From Rhodoferax sp. (GTDB taxonomy: Bacteria > Pseudomonadota > Gammaproteobacteria > Burkholderiales > Burkholderiaceae_C), in contig NZ_JAQTXM010000013.1 of assembly GCF_028688795.1 (NCBI RefSeq), forward strand, positions 62,001-126,000: a stretch of 64,000 nucleotides of DNA, written 5' to 3'. A program made the position numbers and the translations under genes. The notes under the pieces are model-generated. The model did not search any database. It saw nothing but the letters and a program-made list of their open reading frames with translations, and was not told the DNA's origin. Shown here one piece after another: positions 44,063 through 52,940 of this stretch. The stretch's first letter is position 1; the number at the start of each line of letters is the position of its first letter.

Positions 44063-44566
44063 CTACGGACGGCGAAACGCCACTTGTTGGGTTGCCCAGT
44101 ATTTTGAATTCAGGCGGTCAAGCCTGACTTCGCCACCGGTTGATGGTGCGTGGACAAAGCGCCCCTCACCGACATAAATGCCAGCGTGCGTGGCCACGCT
44201 GCTCTGGGCAAAAAGAACCAGATCGCCAGAGCGGATGTTGTCACTGGACACGGGCTGCCCCCAAAGCTGCATTCTGGCAACGGTTCGCGGCGGCGCAACC
44301 CCAGCCCTTGACTGGTAGACATGGCCAATCAGTCCGCTGCAGTCAAAGCCGGCGTCAGGCGTATTGCCACCATAGCGGTACGGGGTGCCAACAAGGCCGA
44401 CGGCATACAGTGTCACATCATTGGCAAGCTCCGGCGAGAGGCGCGAGGGAACTTGCGGGGAATTGCTGAAAACCTGAGCGCGCTGGGGCCGTGGCGCAGT
44501 GCCGCAGCCGCTAAGCACCAATGCAAATGGCAAACACACCTGAAAAAAGCCACGCCTTTTGAACAT
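44063..44566 (-). CDS. NlpC/P60-family lipoprotein
   Basis: From the ATG at 44566 the protein has 167 residues, with a lipoprotein signal (LVLSGC, Cys21) and an NlpC/P60 domain (about 50-165): catalytic Cys in AGFDCSGLIGHVY, catalytic His in VATHAGIYVGEGRFVHAPS. Members are cell-wall endopeptidases that cut peptide stems (Spr/NlpC type in E. coli). A GTG two codons upstream is an alternative start. Confidence 0.92.
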   Translation of the reverse strand: MFKRRGFFQVCLPFALVLSGCGTAPRPQRAQVFSNSPQVPSRLSPELANDVTLYAVGLVGTPYRYGGNTPDAGFDCSGLIGHVYQSRAGVAPPRTVARMQLWGQPVSSDNIRSGDLVLFAQSSVATHAGIYVGEGRFVHAPSTGGEVRLDRLNSKYWATQQVAFRRP

Positions 44567-44664
44567 GTTCACACCTATTCAGTTAACAAAAATGTAAGCG
44601 GGGCTGGGCAAGACCAGGCCAAGGGATCTGAGTTGCTTGAGTTCATGCATGGCGCATCGTAATC

Positions 44665-44680
44665 TGGCTTTGTGCCTGCC
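44665..44680 (+). promoter_or_regulatory. Possible sigma-54 promoter of urtA
   Basis: TGGCTTTGTGCCTGCC has the -24 TGGC and -12 TGC of sigma-54 promoters at the standard spacing, 154 bases before the urtA ATG, and nitrogen control of urea uptake is often NtrC/sigma-54 dependent. The match is only partial and I see no clear NtrC site, so the call is tentative. Confidence 0.3.
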
Positions 44681-44833
44681 ATCAAGACTGGCGGACATCC
44701 CCTGTACGCCACCTGGCGTATTTCCCAATCCCCCATGAGTCCTTAAAGTCACCCCATCGCTCAAGAAAGCGCCTGTTTTCAACTGCAGGCAACACTCGGC
44801 GACAACGGTTTCATCAACTTTGGAGTAGCACAC

Positions 44834-46105
44834 ATGTCAACTTTGAATTCACGTCGTTTTACCCTCAAGGCACTCACCGCTGCGGTCGCCCTCACCACCC
44901 TGTCTGTGCTGCCCGCTTATGCCGCCGACACCATCAAGGTCGGTATTTTGCACAGCTTGTCTGGCACCATGGCCATCTCTGAAACTGTGTTGAAAGACAC
45001 CGTGCTGATGGCTATTGACGAGATCAACGCCAAGGGCGGCGTGCTCGGCAAGAAGCTCGAACCCGTGGTGGTTGACCCGGCTTCCAACTGGCCGTTGTTT
45101 GCTGAAAAAACCAAACAGCTGCTCGGTCAGGACAAGGTCGCCGTGATTTTTGGCTGCTGGACATCAGTGAGCCGCAAATCCGTGTTGCCGGTGGTTGAAG
45201 AAATGAACGGCCTGCTGTTTTACCCGGTGCAGTACGAAGGTGAAGAGTTGTCCAAAAATGTGTTTTACACCGGTGCCGCGCCTAACCAGCAAGCCATTCC
45301 TGCGGTGGACTATTTGATGAGCAAAGACGGTGGCGCCGCCAAGCGTTGGGTCTTGCTGGGCACCGACTACGTGTACCCACGCACCACCAACAAGATTTTG
45401 CGCGCTTACCTCAAATCCAAGGGCGTGGCTGACAAGGACATTGACGAAAAGTACACACCGTTTGGCCACAGCGATTACCAAACCATCGTGGCTGACATCA
45501 AGAAATTTTCAGCCGGTGGCAAGACCGCCGTGGTGTCGACCATCAATGGCGACTCCAACGTGCCGTTCTACAAAGAACTCGGCAACGCCGGTCTGAAGGC
45601 CAAAGATGTGCCTGTGGTGGCGTTCAGCGTGGGCGAGGAAGAGTTGCGCGGTGTAGATACCAAGCCGCTGGTGGGCCACCTGGCCGCCTGGAACTACTTT
45701 CAGTCCATCAAGAACCCGACCAACACCGAGTTCATCAAGAAGTGGTCCGACTATGCCAAGGCCAAGAAGCTGCCCGGATCTGACAAACCTTTGACCAACG
45801 ACCCGATGGAAGCCACCTACATCGGCATCAACATGTGGAAACAGGCTGTCGAAAAGGCCAAGTCGACTGACGTTGACAAGGTCATCGCCGCCATGGCTGG
45901 TCAGACCTTTAAGGCACCCAGTGGCATCGTGAGCAAGATGGATGAGAAGAACCACCACCTGCACAAGAGCGTGTTCATCGGCGAGATCAAGGCTGACGGC
46001 CAGTTCAACGTGGTTTGGAAGACACCAGGCCCAGTGAAAGCCAAGCCATGGAGCCCGTACATCGAAGGCAATGCCGGCAAGCCCGACGAGCCTGCGAAGA
46101 AGTAA
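44834..46105 (+). CDS. urtA: Urea ABC transporter substrate-binding protein UrtA
   Basis: A 423-residue periplasmic binding protein. The signal SRRFTLKALTAAVALTTLSV has a twin-arginine motif and ends in AYAA. The mature part is that of UrtA/FmdD-type urea or short-chain amide binders: TIKVGILHSLSGTMAISETVLKD, VIFGCWTSVSRKSVLPVVEE, LLFYPVQYEGEE. It captures urea for UrtBCDE at very low concentration. The start follows GGAG at good distance. It is separated from urtB by 250 bases containing the hairpin element. Confidence 0.96.
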   Translation: MSTLNSRRFTLKALTAAVALTTLSVLPAYAADTIKVGILHSLSGTMAISETVLKDTVLMAIDEINAKGGVLGKKLEPVVVDPASNWPLFAEKTKQLLGQDKVAVIFGCWTSVSRKSVLPVVEEMNGLLFYPVQYEGEELSKNVFYTGAAPNQQAIPAVDYLMSKDGGAAKRWVLLGTDYVYPRTTNKILRAYLKSKGVADKDIDEKYTPFGHSDYQTIVADIKKFSAGGKTAVVSTINGDSNVPFYKELGNAGLKAKDVPVVAFSVGEEELRGVDTKPLVGHLAAWNYFQSIKNPTNTEFIKKWSDYAKAKKLPGSDKPLTNDPMEATYIGINMWKQAVEKAKSTDVDKVIAAMAGQTFKAPSGIVSKMDEKNHHLHKSVFIGEIKADGQFNVVWKTPGPVKAKPWSPYIEGNAGKPDEPAKK

Positions 46106-46147
46106 GTAGCGGTGGGGTGCCAGGTCGGGCTTGAGGTGCGTGTGAAC

Positions 46148-46237
46148 TCAGGACGGCGTGGTACTCAGCTCCGCGGCTGTCCCCCGGCCTTCGGCCTCCT
46201 CCTTGATGCCGCTGCGCTAAGAACCACGCCGTCCTGA
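46148..46237. repeat. 90-nt extended inverted-repeat element between urtA and urtB
   Basis: The 15-base arms TCAGGACGGCGTGGT (46148-46162) and ACCACGCCGTCCTGA (46223-46237) are perfectly complementary. Inside, CTCAGCTCCGCGGC pairs with GCCGCTGCGCTAAG with few mismatches, and the tip is GGCC-TTC-GGCC. So nearly all of the segment can fold into one long hairpin. The pyrimidine-rich centre (CCCCCGGCCTTCGGCCTCCT) resembles repeated elements I associate with Comamonadaceae. It has no reading frame. It may be a non-autonomous repeat, or limit transcription from urtA into urtB. Confidence 0.75.
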
Positions 46238-46355
46238 TTTAGCCAACAGCTGAGTGCGCCAAGGTCAGGGTACCCATTTTTTGCTTACCCGCACCGTCGG
46301 TCCCCCGCAGGTCTGCCTCAAGGTCTTTGACCAATAGAAACCAAGCAAAGAACCC

Positions 46356-47924
46356 ATGCGACATTACTTAGCCATCGCCGCGTTGCTGCTCACCGCCCAG
46401 GTTCATGCCTTGACGGCTGACCAGGTCAAGGGCATTACCGTTGGTGAAGCCGACAGCCGCGTTGAAGCGTTGGGCAAAGCCATGCTCATCGCCGATGACA
46501 AGACCACTGCCTTTCTGCAGGCGCTGTCGGACGATGCGGTGAAGGTCGCTGGCGACAAGATACTGGTGATCCAGGGCGACAAGGTGGTCGACGCGGTCAC
46601 CGGCATAGAGGCACCGTTGCCCGCAGATGCCGAGGATGTCATCAACAACAACCGCATGCGTGGCGAGCTGGATTCGGCACTGGCAGCGCTCAAATTGTTT
46701 TCCAAAGACGACAAGATCCGCGCCGCCGCCGTGAAGCAGCTGCAAAGTGACGCGGATGAGTCCAAACTGCCGCTGATTGAAAAAGCCCTGGCCACCGAAC
46801 AAAACCCTGGCATCAAAGACGAGCTGGGCATGGTGCGTGCCGCGGCTCTGTTGAATAGCACAGATAAAGCCCGGCGCATGGAAGCCGCCAAACTGCTGGC
46901 CACCAGCGGCCAGGCCAACACCAAAACCATGCTGCTGGCGCGACTTGAGCTTGAGACTGAGTCCGACGTGAAGGCCGCTCTTGGCACGGCGCTGCGGCAG
47001 GTGGAAGCTGCGTTGGCCTGGGGTGACAAGCTGGGCGCGGTTTTTAGTGGCATCAGTCTGGGAAGCATTTTGCTGTTGGTGGCGCTGGGCTTGGCCATCA
47101 CCTACGGGCTAATGGGCGTGATCAACATGGCCCATGGTGAGCTGATGATGATTGGTGCCTACGCCACCTATGTGGTGCAGGGGCTGTTTCAAAAATACCT
47201 GCCCGGTGCCTTTGACTGGTATTTGCTGGCCGCTGTCCCAGTGGCGTTCATGGCCTCGGCGTTGATGGGAGCTGCGCTGGAGCGCAGCGTGATTCGTTTT
47301 CTGTATGGCCGCCCCCTGGAAACATTGCTTGCCACCTGGGGTATCAGCCTGATGTTGATGCAAGGGGTGCGCAGCCTGTTTGGTGCGCAAAACGTGGGGG
47401 TGGAAAACCCGTCGTGGATGAGTGGTGGCGTGCAGGTGCTGGGCAATTTGTCACTGCCGTTTAACCGGCTGGTGATCATTGGTTTTGCGATATTTGTGCT
47501 GGCTGCGGTGGCTTGGCTGATTGGTAAAACGCGGCTAGGCCTGTTTGTGCGCGGCGTCACTCAAAACCGGCCGATTGCGTCATGCATGGGGGTGAACACC
47601 GCACGCATTGACACCTACGCCTTCGCCTTGGGATCGGGCATTGCAGGGTTGGCTGGTTGCGCCTTGAGCCAGGTGGGCAATGTGGGGCCAGACCTGGGGC
47701 AAGGCTACATCGTCGATGCCTTCATGGTGGTGGTGCTCGGCGGCGTTGGGCAGCTGGCGGGCACGGTTTACGCGGCGTTGGGCTTGGGGCTGCTGAACAA
47801 GTTCCTGGAGGGCTGGGCGGGTGCCGTGCTGGCCAAAATAGCGGTGCTGGTGTTCATCATCATCTTTATTCAAAAGCGCCCGCAAGGCATCTTTGCCATG
47901 AAAGGCCGCTCGGCGGAAGCTTGA
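46356..47924 (+). CDS. urtB: Urea ABC transporter permease UrtB
   Basis: A 522-residue protein, the long UrtB form: a signal peptide, an extracytoplasmic helical-repeat domain (about 20-225: VKQLQSDADESKLPLIEKALATEQ...ARRMEAAKLL), then a LivH-type permease (about 230-520) with ITYGLMGVINMAHGELMMIGAYA and AFMVVVLGGVGQLAGT. The short-chain amino-acid LivH lacks the N-terminal domain. It is followed two bases later by urtC. Confidence 0.95.
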   Translation: MRHYLAIAALLLTAQVHALTADQVKGITVGEADSRVEALGKAMLIADDKTTAFLQALSDDAVKVAGDKILVIQGDKVVDAVTGIEAPLPADAEDVINNNRMRGELDSALAALKLFSKDDKIRAAAVKQLQSDADESKLPLIEKALATEQNPGIKDELGMVRAAALLNSTDKARRMEAAKLLATSGQANTKTMLLARLELETESDVKAALGTALRQVEAALAWGDKLGAVFSGISLGSILLLVALGLAITYGLMGVINMAHGELMMIGAYATYVVQGLFQKYLPGAFDWYLLAAVPVAFMASALMGAALERSVIRFLYGRPLETLLATWGISLMLMQGVRSLFGAQNVGVENPSWMSGGVQVLGNLSLPFNRLVIIGFAIFVLAAVAWLIGKTRLGLFVRGVTQNRPIASCMGVNTARIDTYAFALGSGIAGLAGCALSQVGNVGPDLGQGYIVDAFMVVVLGGVGQLAGTVYAALGLGLLNKFLEGWAGAVLAKIAVLVFIIIFIQKRPQGIFAMKGRSAEA

Positions 47925-47926
47925 TC

Positions 47927-49084
47927 ATGAGTGCCACTATGAAACCTGTTCTCTTACCTGTTACCGCACCGTTGCTAAGCCGCACGGGCTGGGCCGCCTT
48001 TCTGGTGGCGCTGATTGTGGTGTGCGCGGTGGCGCCGCTGCTTAATTTATGGGTGTCTGCTGGCAGCGTGTTTCACCTGAGTGATTACGGTGTGGGCTTG
48101 GTGGGTCGCATCATGTGTTATGCCATTTGTGCGTTGGCCATGGACCTGATCTGGGGTTTCAGCGGAATCTTGAGCCTGGGTCACGGGTTGTTTTTTGCGC
48201 TGGGTGGATATGTGATGGGCATGTATTTGATGCGTCAGATTGGCGAGGATGGCAATTACAAAAGCAATTTGCCTGACTTCATGGTGTTTCTGGACTGGAA
48301 AACGCTGCCCTGGCATTGGACGTTTTCCGACAGCTTTGTGGCCACGCTGTTTCTGATCTTGGCTGTGCCGGGGCTGGTAGCGTTTGTGTTTGGCTACTTT
48401 GCCTTTCGCTCGCGCATCAAGGGCGTGTACTTCTCCATCATCACCCAGGCCATGACCTTTGCCGCGATGCTGCTGTTTTTCAGAAACGAGACTGGCTTTG
48501 GCGGCAACAATGGCTTTACCGATTTCAAGCGCATTCTGGAGATCCCGATTGCCACTCCAGGCATGCGCATGACGCTGTTTGTGTTGACTGGCATCACGCT
48601 GCTGGGCTTCTTTTTGATGGCACGCTGGCTCATCAACAGCAAATTTGGCCGGGTGTTGCAAGCGGTGCGCGATGCCGAGACGCGGGTCATGTTCAGCGGC
48701 TACAACCCATTGGGCTACAAGCTCACCATCTGGACCATTTCAGCCATGATGTGCGGCGTGGCCGGCGCACTGTATGTGCCGCAGGTGGGTATCATCAATC
48801 CGAGTGAAATGAGCCCGGCCAACTCGATTGAGATTGCCATCTGGGCGGCCGTGGGCGGGCGTGCCACGCTGATTGGGCCGATATTGGGCGCCTTCATTGT
48901 GAGTGGCGCCAAGAGCTGGCTAACGGTGGCCTACCCAGAGTTTTGGCTGTACTTCTTGGGGGCCTTGTTCATCGGGGTCACGCTGTTTTTGCCGGATGGC
49001 GTCGTGGGGCTGGCCAAACGAATATGGTCATGGCGGGGAGCGCCAGCAGCTCGGCAATCCACGGACTCAGGAGCCAAGCCATGA
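47927..49084 (+). CDS. urtC: Urea ABC transporter permease UrtC
   Basis: The ATG at 47927 gives 385 residues with about ten helices and the LivM-type patterns LIWGFSGILSLGHGLFFALGGY and RNETGFGGNNGFTDF. The C-terminal IWAAVGGRATLIGPILGAFIV is typical of UrtC. It forms the membrane channel with UrtB. Its stop overlaps the urtD start (ATGA). Confidence 0.95.
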   Translation: MSATMKPVLLPVTAPLLSRTGWAAFLVALIVVCAVAPLLNLWVSAGSVFHLSDYGVGLVGRIMCYAICALAMDLIWGFSGILSLGHGLFFALGGYVMGMYLMRQIGEDGNYKSNLPDFMVFLDWKTLPWHWTFSDSFVATLFLILAVPGLVAFVFGYFAFRSRIKGVYFSIITQAMTFAAMLLFFRNETGFGGNNGFTDFKRILEIPIATPGMRMTLFVLTGITLLGFFLMARWLINSKFGRVLQAVRDAETRVMFSGYNPLGYKLTIWTISAMMCGVAGALYVPQVGIINPSEMSPANSIEIAIWAAVGGRATLIGPILGAFIVSGAKSWLTVAYPEFWLYFLGALFIGVTLFLPDGVVGLAKRIWSWRGAPAARQSTDSGAKP

Positions 49085-49962
49085 CCCCGGAACTGATGGA
49101 ACAAAACGCGCGGCATGCAGAGCAGTACCGCGCGGCACACCCAGCCCAAAGTGGCAACACTGAATCGGGTGGCCGCGCTGCGGGTTTTGCGCGCCTGGCC
49201 ATTCCTGGTGAAGTGGACGTGACGCATGGCCGCATCTTGTACCTGGAAGACGTGAGCGTGAGTTTTGACGGCTTCAAGGCCATCAATAAACTCAGCCTGG
49301 ACATTGCGCCGGGGGAACTGCGCTGCATCATCGGCCCCAACGGTGCGGGCAAAACCACCATGATGGACATCATCACCGGCAAGACCCGTCCGGATGAGGG
49401 GCATGTGTTTTTTGGCAGCACGATCGATTTGCTGCGCTACAAGGAATCTGAAATCGCCCAGATGGGCATTGGCCGCAAGTTTCAAAAACCCACGGTGTTT
49501 GAGCAGCTCACGGTGTTTGAAAACCTGGAACTGGCCCTGAAGACCAACAAAGCCGTGACGGCCTCCATGCTGTTCAGGCTGGACTCTGCACAGAGCGACC
49601 GTTTGCTTGAGGTGTTGCACACCATCAACTTAAGCGACAGCCTGTCGCGTTTGGCTGGCAACTTGAGCCACGGCCAAAAACAGTGGCTTGAGATCGGTAT
49701 GCTGCTCATGCAAGACCCCAAACTGCTGCTGCTGGACGAACCCGTGGCGGGCATGACCGATGAAGAAACTGAGCGCACGGCCGAGCTTTTTTTAACACTC
49801 AAGGGCAAACACTCGTTGATGGTGGTGGAGCACGACATGAGCTTCATCAACACCATCTCAGACATCGTGACCGTGCTGTGTGATGGCTCAGTGTTGGCGC
49901 AAGGCACGCTGGCGCAGGTGCAGGCGAATGAGCGGGTGATTGAGGTTTATTTGGGCCGCTGA
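49081..49962 (+). CDS. urtD: Urea ABC transporter ATP-binding protein UrtD
   Basis: The ATG at 49081 overlaps the urtC stop and gives 293 residues. After about 45 poorly conserved residues comes a LivG-type ATPase: Walker A GPNGAGKTTMMD, RKFQKPTVFEQLTVFENLELAL, signature LSHGQKQWLEIG (the LSHGQ form is typical of UrtD), Walker B LLLLDEPVAGMTDEE, switch VVEHDM. Confidence 0.95.
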   Translation: MTPELMEQNARHAEQYRAAHPAQSGNTESGGRAAGFARLAIPGEVDVTHGRILYLEDVSVSFDGFKAINKLSLDIAPGELRCIIGPNGAGKTTMMDIITGKTRPDEGHVFFGSTIDLLRYKESEIAQMGIGRKFQKPTVFEQLTVFENLELALKTNKAVTASMLFRLDSAQSDRLLEVLHTINLSDSLSRLAGNLSHGQKQWLEIGMLLMQDPKLLLLDEPVAGMTDEETERTAELFLTLKGKHSLMVVEHDMSFINTISDIVTVLCDGSVLAQGTLAQVQANERVIEVYLGR

Positions 49963-49974
49963 GGCGACAAACAC

Positions 49975-50667
49975 ATGCTGAACGTCAAAAACATCAATCA
50001 ATATTACGGCGGCTCGCACATTTTGCGTGATGTCAACCTGACTGCCGAACTGGGCAAGGTCACTGTCATTCTTGGCCGCAACGGCGTAGGTAAAACCACA
50101 CTGCTTAAAAGCTTGATGGGGCTGGTGCCTATCAAGACCGGAAGCATCGAGTTTGACGGCAAGCCGATTCAAAACGCCACGCCCTACGAACGTGCGCGCG
50201 CCGGCATTGGCTTTGTGCCGCAAGGACGTGAAATATTTGGCCGCCTCACGGTGGAAGAAAATTTGCGCATGGGGCTGGCCTACAAACCTGCCAGCACGCC
50301 AATACCGCCAGAGCTGTTTGAGTTGTTTCCGGTCTTAAAACAGATGCTGCAACGCCGTGGCGGTGACCTGTCAGGCGGCCAGCAACAGCAATTGGCCATT
50401 GCCCGCGCGCTGGCCGCTGGCCCCAAGCTATTGATGCTGGACGAGCCCACCGAGGGCATTCAGCCCAGCATCATCAAGGACATTGGCCGTGTCATTCGCA
50501 TGTTGGCCGATCGGGGCACCATGGCGATTGTGCTGGTGGAGCAGTATTACGACTTTGCCCAGGAACTGGCCGACAACTACGTGGTAATGGAGCGCGGTGC
50601 CGTCAAAGCGCAGGGGCAGGGCGCCCACATGGAAGCCGATGGGGTGCGGCAAATGGTGGCGATTTGA
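49975..50667 (+). CDS. urtE: Urea ABC transporter ATP-binding protein UrtE
   Basis: A 230-residue LivF-type ATPase: MLNVKNINQYYGGSHILRDVNL, Walker A GRNGVGKTTLLKSL, FVPQGREIFGRLTVEENL, signature DLSGGQQQQLAIARAL, Walker B LLMLDEPTEGIQPS and VLVEQYYDFA. It completes the urtABCDE set; all five genes read in one direction. It converges with the LysR-family gene 59 bases downstream. Confidence 0.95.
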   Translation: MLNVKNINQYYGGSHILRDVNLTAELGKVTVILGRNGVGKTTLLKSLMGLVPIKTGSIEFDGKPIQNATPYERARAGIGFVPQGREIFGRLTVEENLRMGLAYKPASTPIPPELFELFPVLKQMLQRRGGDLSGGQQQQLAIARALAAGPKLLMLDEPTEGIQPSIIKDIGRVIRMLADRGTMAIVLVEQYYDFAQELADNYVVMERGAVKAQGQGAHMEADGVRQMVAI

Positions 50668-50726
50668 TCCGCCAGCCAGCGTGTCGACATACGCGTTGGC
50701 AGACATTGCCATTAGTCCCCAATACT

Positions 50727-51626
50727 TCACAAAGGGATGGCGGTCTGCATTTCTGCACACAAGTTGTAAAGCTGTTGTGCTGCGGGTGTGAGCACTGACG
50801 AGCGCCGTTTGATCAGGCCCATCTTGCGTTTAACCACTGGGTCGACCAGCGGCACACTCACCAGCAAAGGGTGATCTGCAGCTGGCATGGCCATGGCGGG
50901 TACAACGGCCACACCCAGCCCGGCTTCAACAAGGCCGATCATTGTTGTGCCATGCCGGGTTTCGTACATGGTCTGGGGTTTGTCTTTGACGCCGGCCATC
51001 GCCTGATCCAGCAATAGTCGGTTGCCTGAAGACTTGTTGGCTGAGATGAAGTCGTATTGCGCCAGTTCTGCCCAGGTGACTTGCGACTTTTTTGCCAAGG
51101 GGTGGTCGCGCCGGCAAGCCGCCACAAAGTGCTCTTCCAGCAGCGGCTCAAAGTCGACATCGTTTTCATGCGAGCCAACAAAGTTCAAACCGAAGTCAGC
51201 CTCACCGCGTGCCACGGCAATCAGGACTTCATTGGCACTGTCATCCATGATCTTGACGCGGATTTTGGGGAAGCGCTGGTGGTAAAGCGCAATCACACCC
51301 GTCAGAAAGTAGTTCACCGCCGAGGGCACACAGGCCACTGTGACCTCGCCCATTCTGGTGGCGGCCACCCCTCGGATTCCGAGCAGGGTGGTGTCGAGCG
51401 CATCAAGTATTTGTCTAAGTTGGCGATCGAAGTCACGCCCCACCGTTGTCAGATTGACGCGGCGGGTGGTGCGATCCAGTAGGCGCACCCCCAGCGCTTC
51501 CTCCAATTTCTCAATGCGTCGGCTGAACGCAGGTTGCGAGATATGGACGGATTCGGCCGCCTTGCGGAAGCTACCCAGTTCAGCCACGGCCTTGAAGGCC
51601 AACAAGTCATTCAGGTCAAAGTTCAC
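50727..51626 (-). CDS. LysR-family regulator of the tricarboxylate cluster
   Basis: The GTG at 51626 gives 299 residues beginning MNFDLNDLLAFKAVAELGSF, the normal place for this family's helix-turn-helix (20-60, ISQPAFSRRIEKLEEALGVRLLDRT). The ATG at 51674 would add 16 residues and would cover the operator at 51649-51671, so it is less likely. The remainder is a LysR substrate-binding domain (about 90-295). It is divergent from the porin and TRAP genes and is the likely inducer-dependent activator of that operon, with a tricarboxylate or a pathway intermediate as effector (inferred). Confidence 0.88.
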   Translation of the reverse strand: MNFDLNDLLAFKAVAELGSFRKAAESVHISQPAFSRRIEKLEEALGVRLLDRTTRRVNLTTVGRDFDRQLRQILDALDTTLLGIRGVAATRMGEVTVACVPSAVNYFLTGVIALYHQRFPKIRVKIMDDSANEVLIAVARGEADFGLNFVGSHENDVDFEPLLEEHFVAACRRDHPLAKKSQVTWAELAQYDFISANKSSGNRLLLDQAMAGVKDKPQTMYETRHGTTMIGLVEAGLGVAVVPAMAMPAADHPLLVSVPLVDPVVKRKMGLIKRRSSVLTPAAQQLYNLCAEMQTAIPL

Positions 51627-51648
51627 TGTCGTCTCGTTATTCAGGTTT

Positions 51649-51671
51649 ATTGATGCGTATTGTGGATCAAT
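51649..51671. promoter_or_regulatory. LysR-type operator, ATTGAT-N11-ATCAAT
   Basis: A perfect 6-base inverted repeat with 11 bases between arms, which is exactly the T-N11-A arrangement bound by LysR-family regulators. It lies 23 bases upstream of the LysR start and 131 upstream of the porin ATG in the divergent promoter region. Confidence 0.6.
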
Positions 51672-51801
51672 CATTCATAAATATGCAATTCACATAAGAA
51701 CCCAAGACAGCGATCATTCACCCCGCGTTTTGCCTTTCTTGACTTTCAAGCGGCAGAACGCCCAATGGCCATCAATTAAAACTATCTGGAAGACAAAATT
51801 C

Positions 51802-52881
51802 ATGAATCACCACCAACACGTCACAAAACTCTGCGCCTCGCTGGCGTTGCTGGCCAGCGCATGCGCCGCCAACGCGCAGAGCACGGTCACTATTTACGGC
51901 ATTGCGGATGCGAGCGTGCGTTATGTGGATGGCCTCAGCGCCAGCAATGCCGCTGCAGTAGGTTCGGCCACTGCGGTCAGCAGCGGTGTCAACAACACCA
52001 GTCGCTTTGGCTTTCGGGGCAGTGAAGACCTTGGCGGCGGCATGGCGGCCATCTTCAATCTGGAATCAGGCATCAACATCGACACCGGCGCGCAGACCAA
52101 TGCCACCAAGTTTTTTGATCGTGCCTCCTACATGGGTCTGAAGGCCAGTTGGGGAACGGTCACGATGGGCCGCCAGACCACCGTACTGGCGGACGCCCTG
52201 AGCCCCGTTGACCCCCTGGGTGTGCGCTTTGCTGGTTTCAATCCCAATGTGGGCATTGCCGCCTTGAGTTCCCACGGGCTTGGCATTGAATATGGCTCTG
52301 CGGGTGATACAAAGGGCTCTTATCGCCAAGATAACTCAGTCAAATATGCAGGCAAGTTCAGCGACCTGACCGTGCGCGCCATGCGTGCTTTTGGTGAGCA
52401 GTCAGGCAACTCGTCTGCCCTGTCTTCTTCAGGTCTGGGTTTTACTTACCAGACCGACAAGGTTGCGGCAACCCTGGGTTATGCCGAATTCGAAAGCACC
52501 ACAGGTCTGCAGCTCAAGGCGTATGTCGGCGGTATCAGCGGAAAGTTGGGCAACAACAAACTGTCCTTGACTTACGGCAGCAACGAAGCCGAAGTGTCGA
52601 GCACCAGCAAAACCAGTTACACAACATTGGGCCTGGGCGGCACCATGCCATTGACTGCCAGCATGGACCTGATCCTTGCCCACTACCGCGTCAACCGCGC
52701 GCGCACGGCAAAAGCGGACGATGGCTACAACCGCACTGTGGCTTTCCTTGAGTACAAACTTTCAAAGCGCACCAAGCTCTACGCTGAGCTGGATCGCACC
52801 AATTGGAAAACCGGTTTTGTGGCTGCGGCACTGCCACAAAGCGCCACTGGCGCGTCGCTGGGTGTGGTTCACAATTTTTGA
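51802..52881 (+). CDS. Gram-negative general porin
   Basis: The ATG at 51802 gives 359 residues: signal peptide ending ACAANAQ, then STVTIYGIADASVRYV and the family segment TSRFGFRGSEDLGGGMAAIFNLESG. The alternating pattern and the C-terminal Phe (GVVHNF) mark a 16-stranded trimeric porin of the Bordetella/Comamonas type. It stands first in the operon that includes the TRAP transporter, so it likely admits the same anionic substrate through the outer membrane. Confidence 0.92.
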   Translation: MNHHQHVTKLCASLALLASACAANAQSTVTIYGIADASVRYVDGLSASNAAAVGSATAVSSGVNNTSRFGFRGSEDLGGGMAAIFNLESGINIDTGAQTNATKFFDRASYMGLKASWGTVTMGRQTTVLADALSPVDPLGVRFAGFNPNVGIAALSSHGLGIEYGSAGDTKGSYRQDNSVKYAGKFSDLTVRAMRAFGEQSGNSSALSSSGLGFTYQTDKVAATLGYAEFESTTGLQLKAYVGGISGKLGNNKLSLTYGSNEAEVSSTSKTSYTTLGLGGTMPLTASMDLILAHYRVNRARTAKADDGYNRTVAFLEYKLSKRTKLYAELDRTNWKTGFVAAALPQSATGASLGVVHNF

Positions 52882-52940
52882 CAGTCGCAATGCATCATTT
52901 CAACGAATAATTTTATCCCCCAAAAATTCAGGAGACAAAC

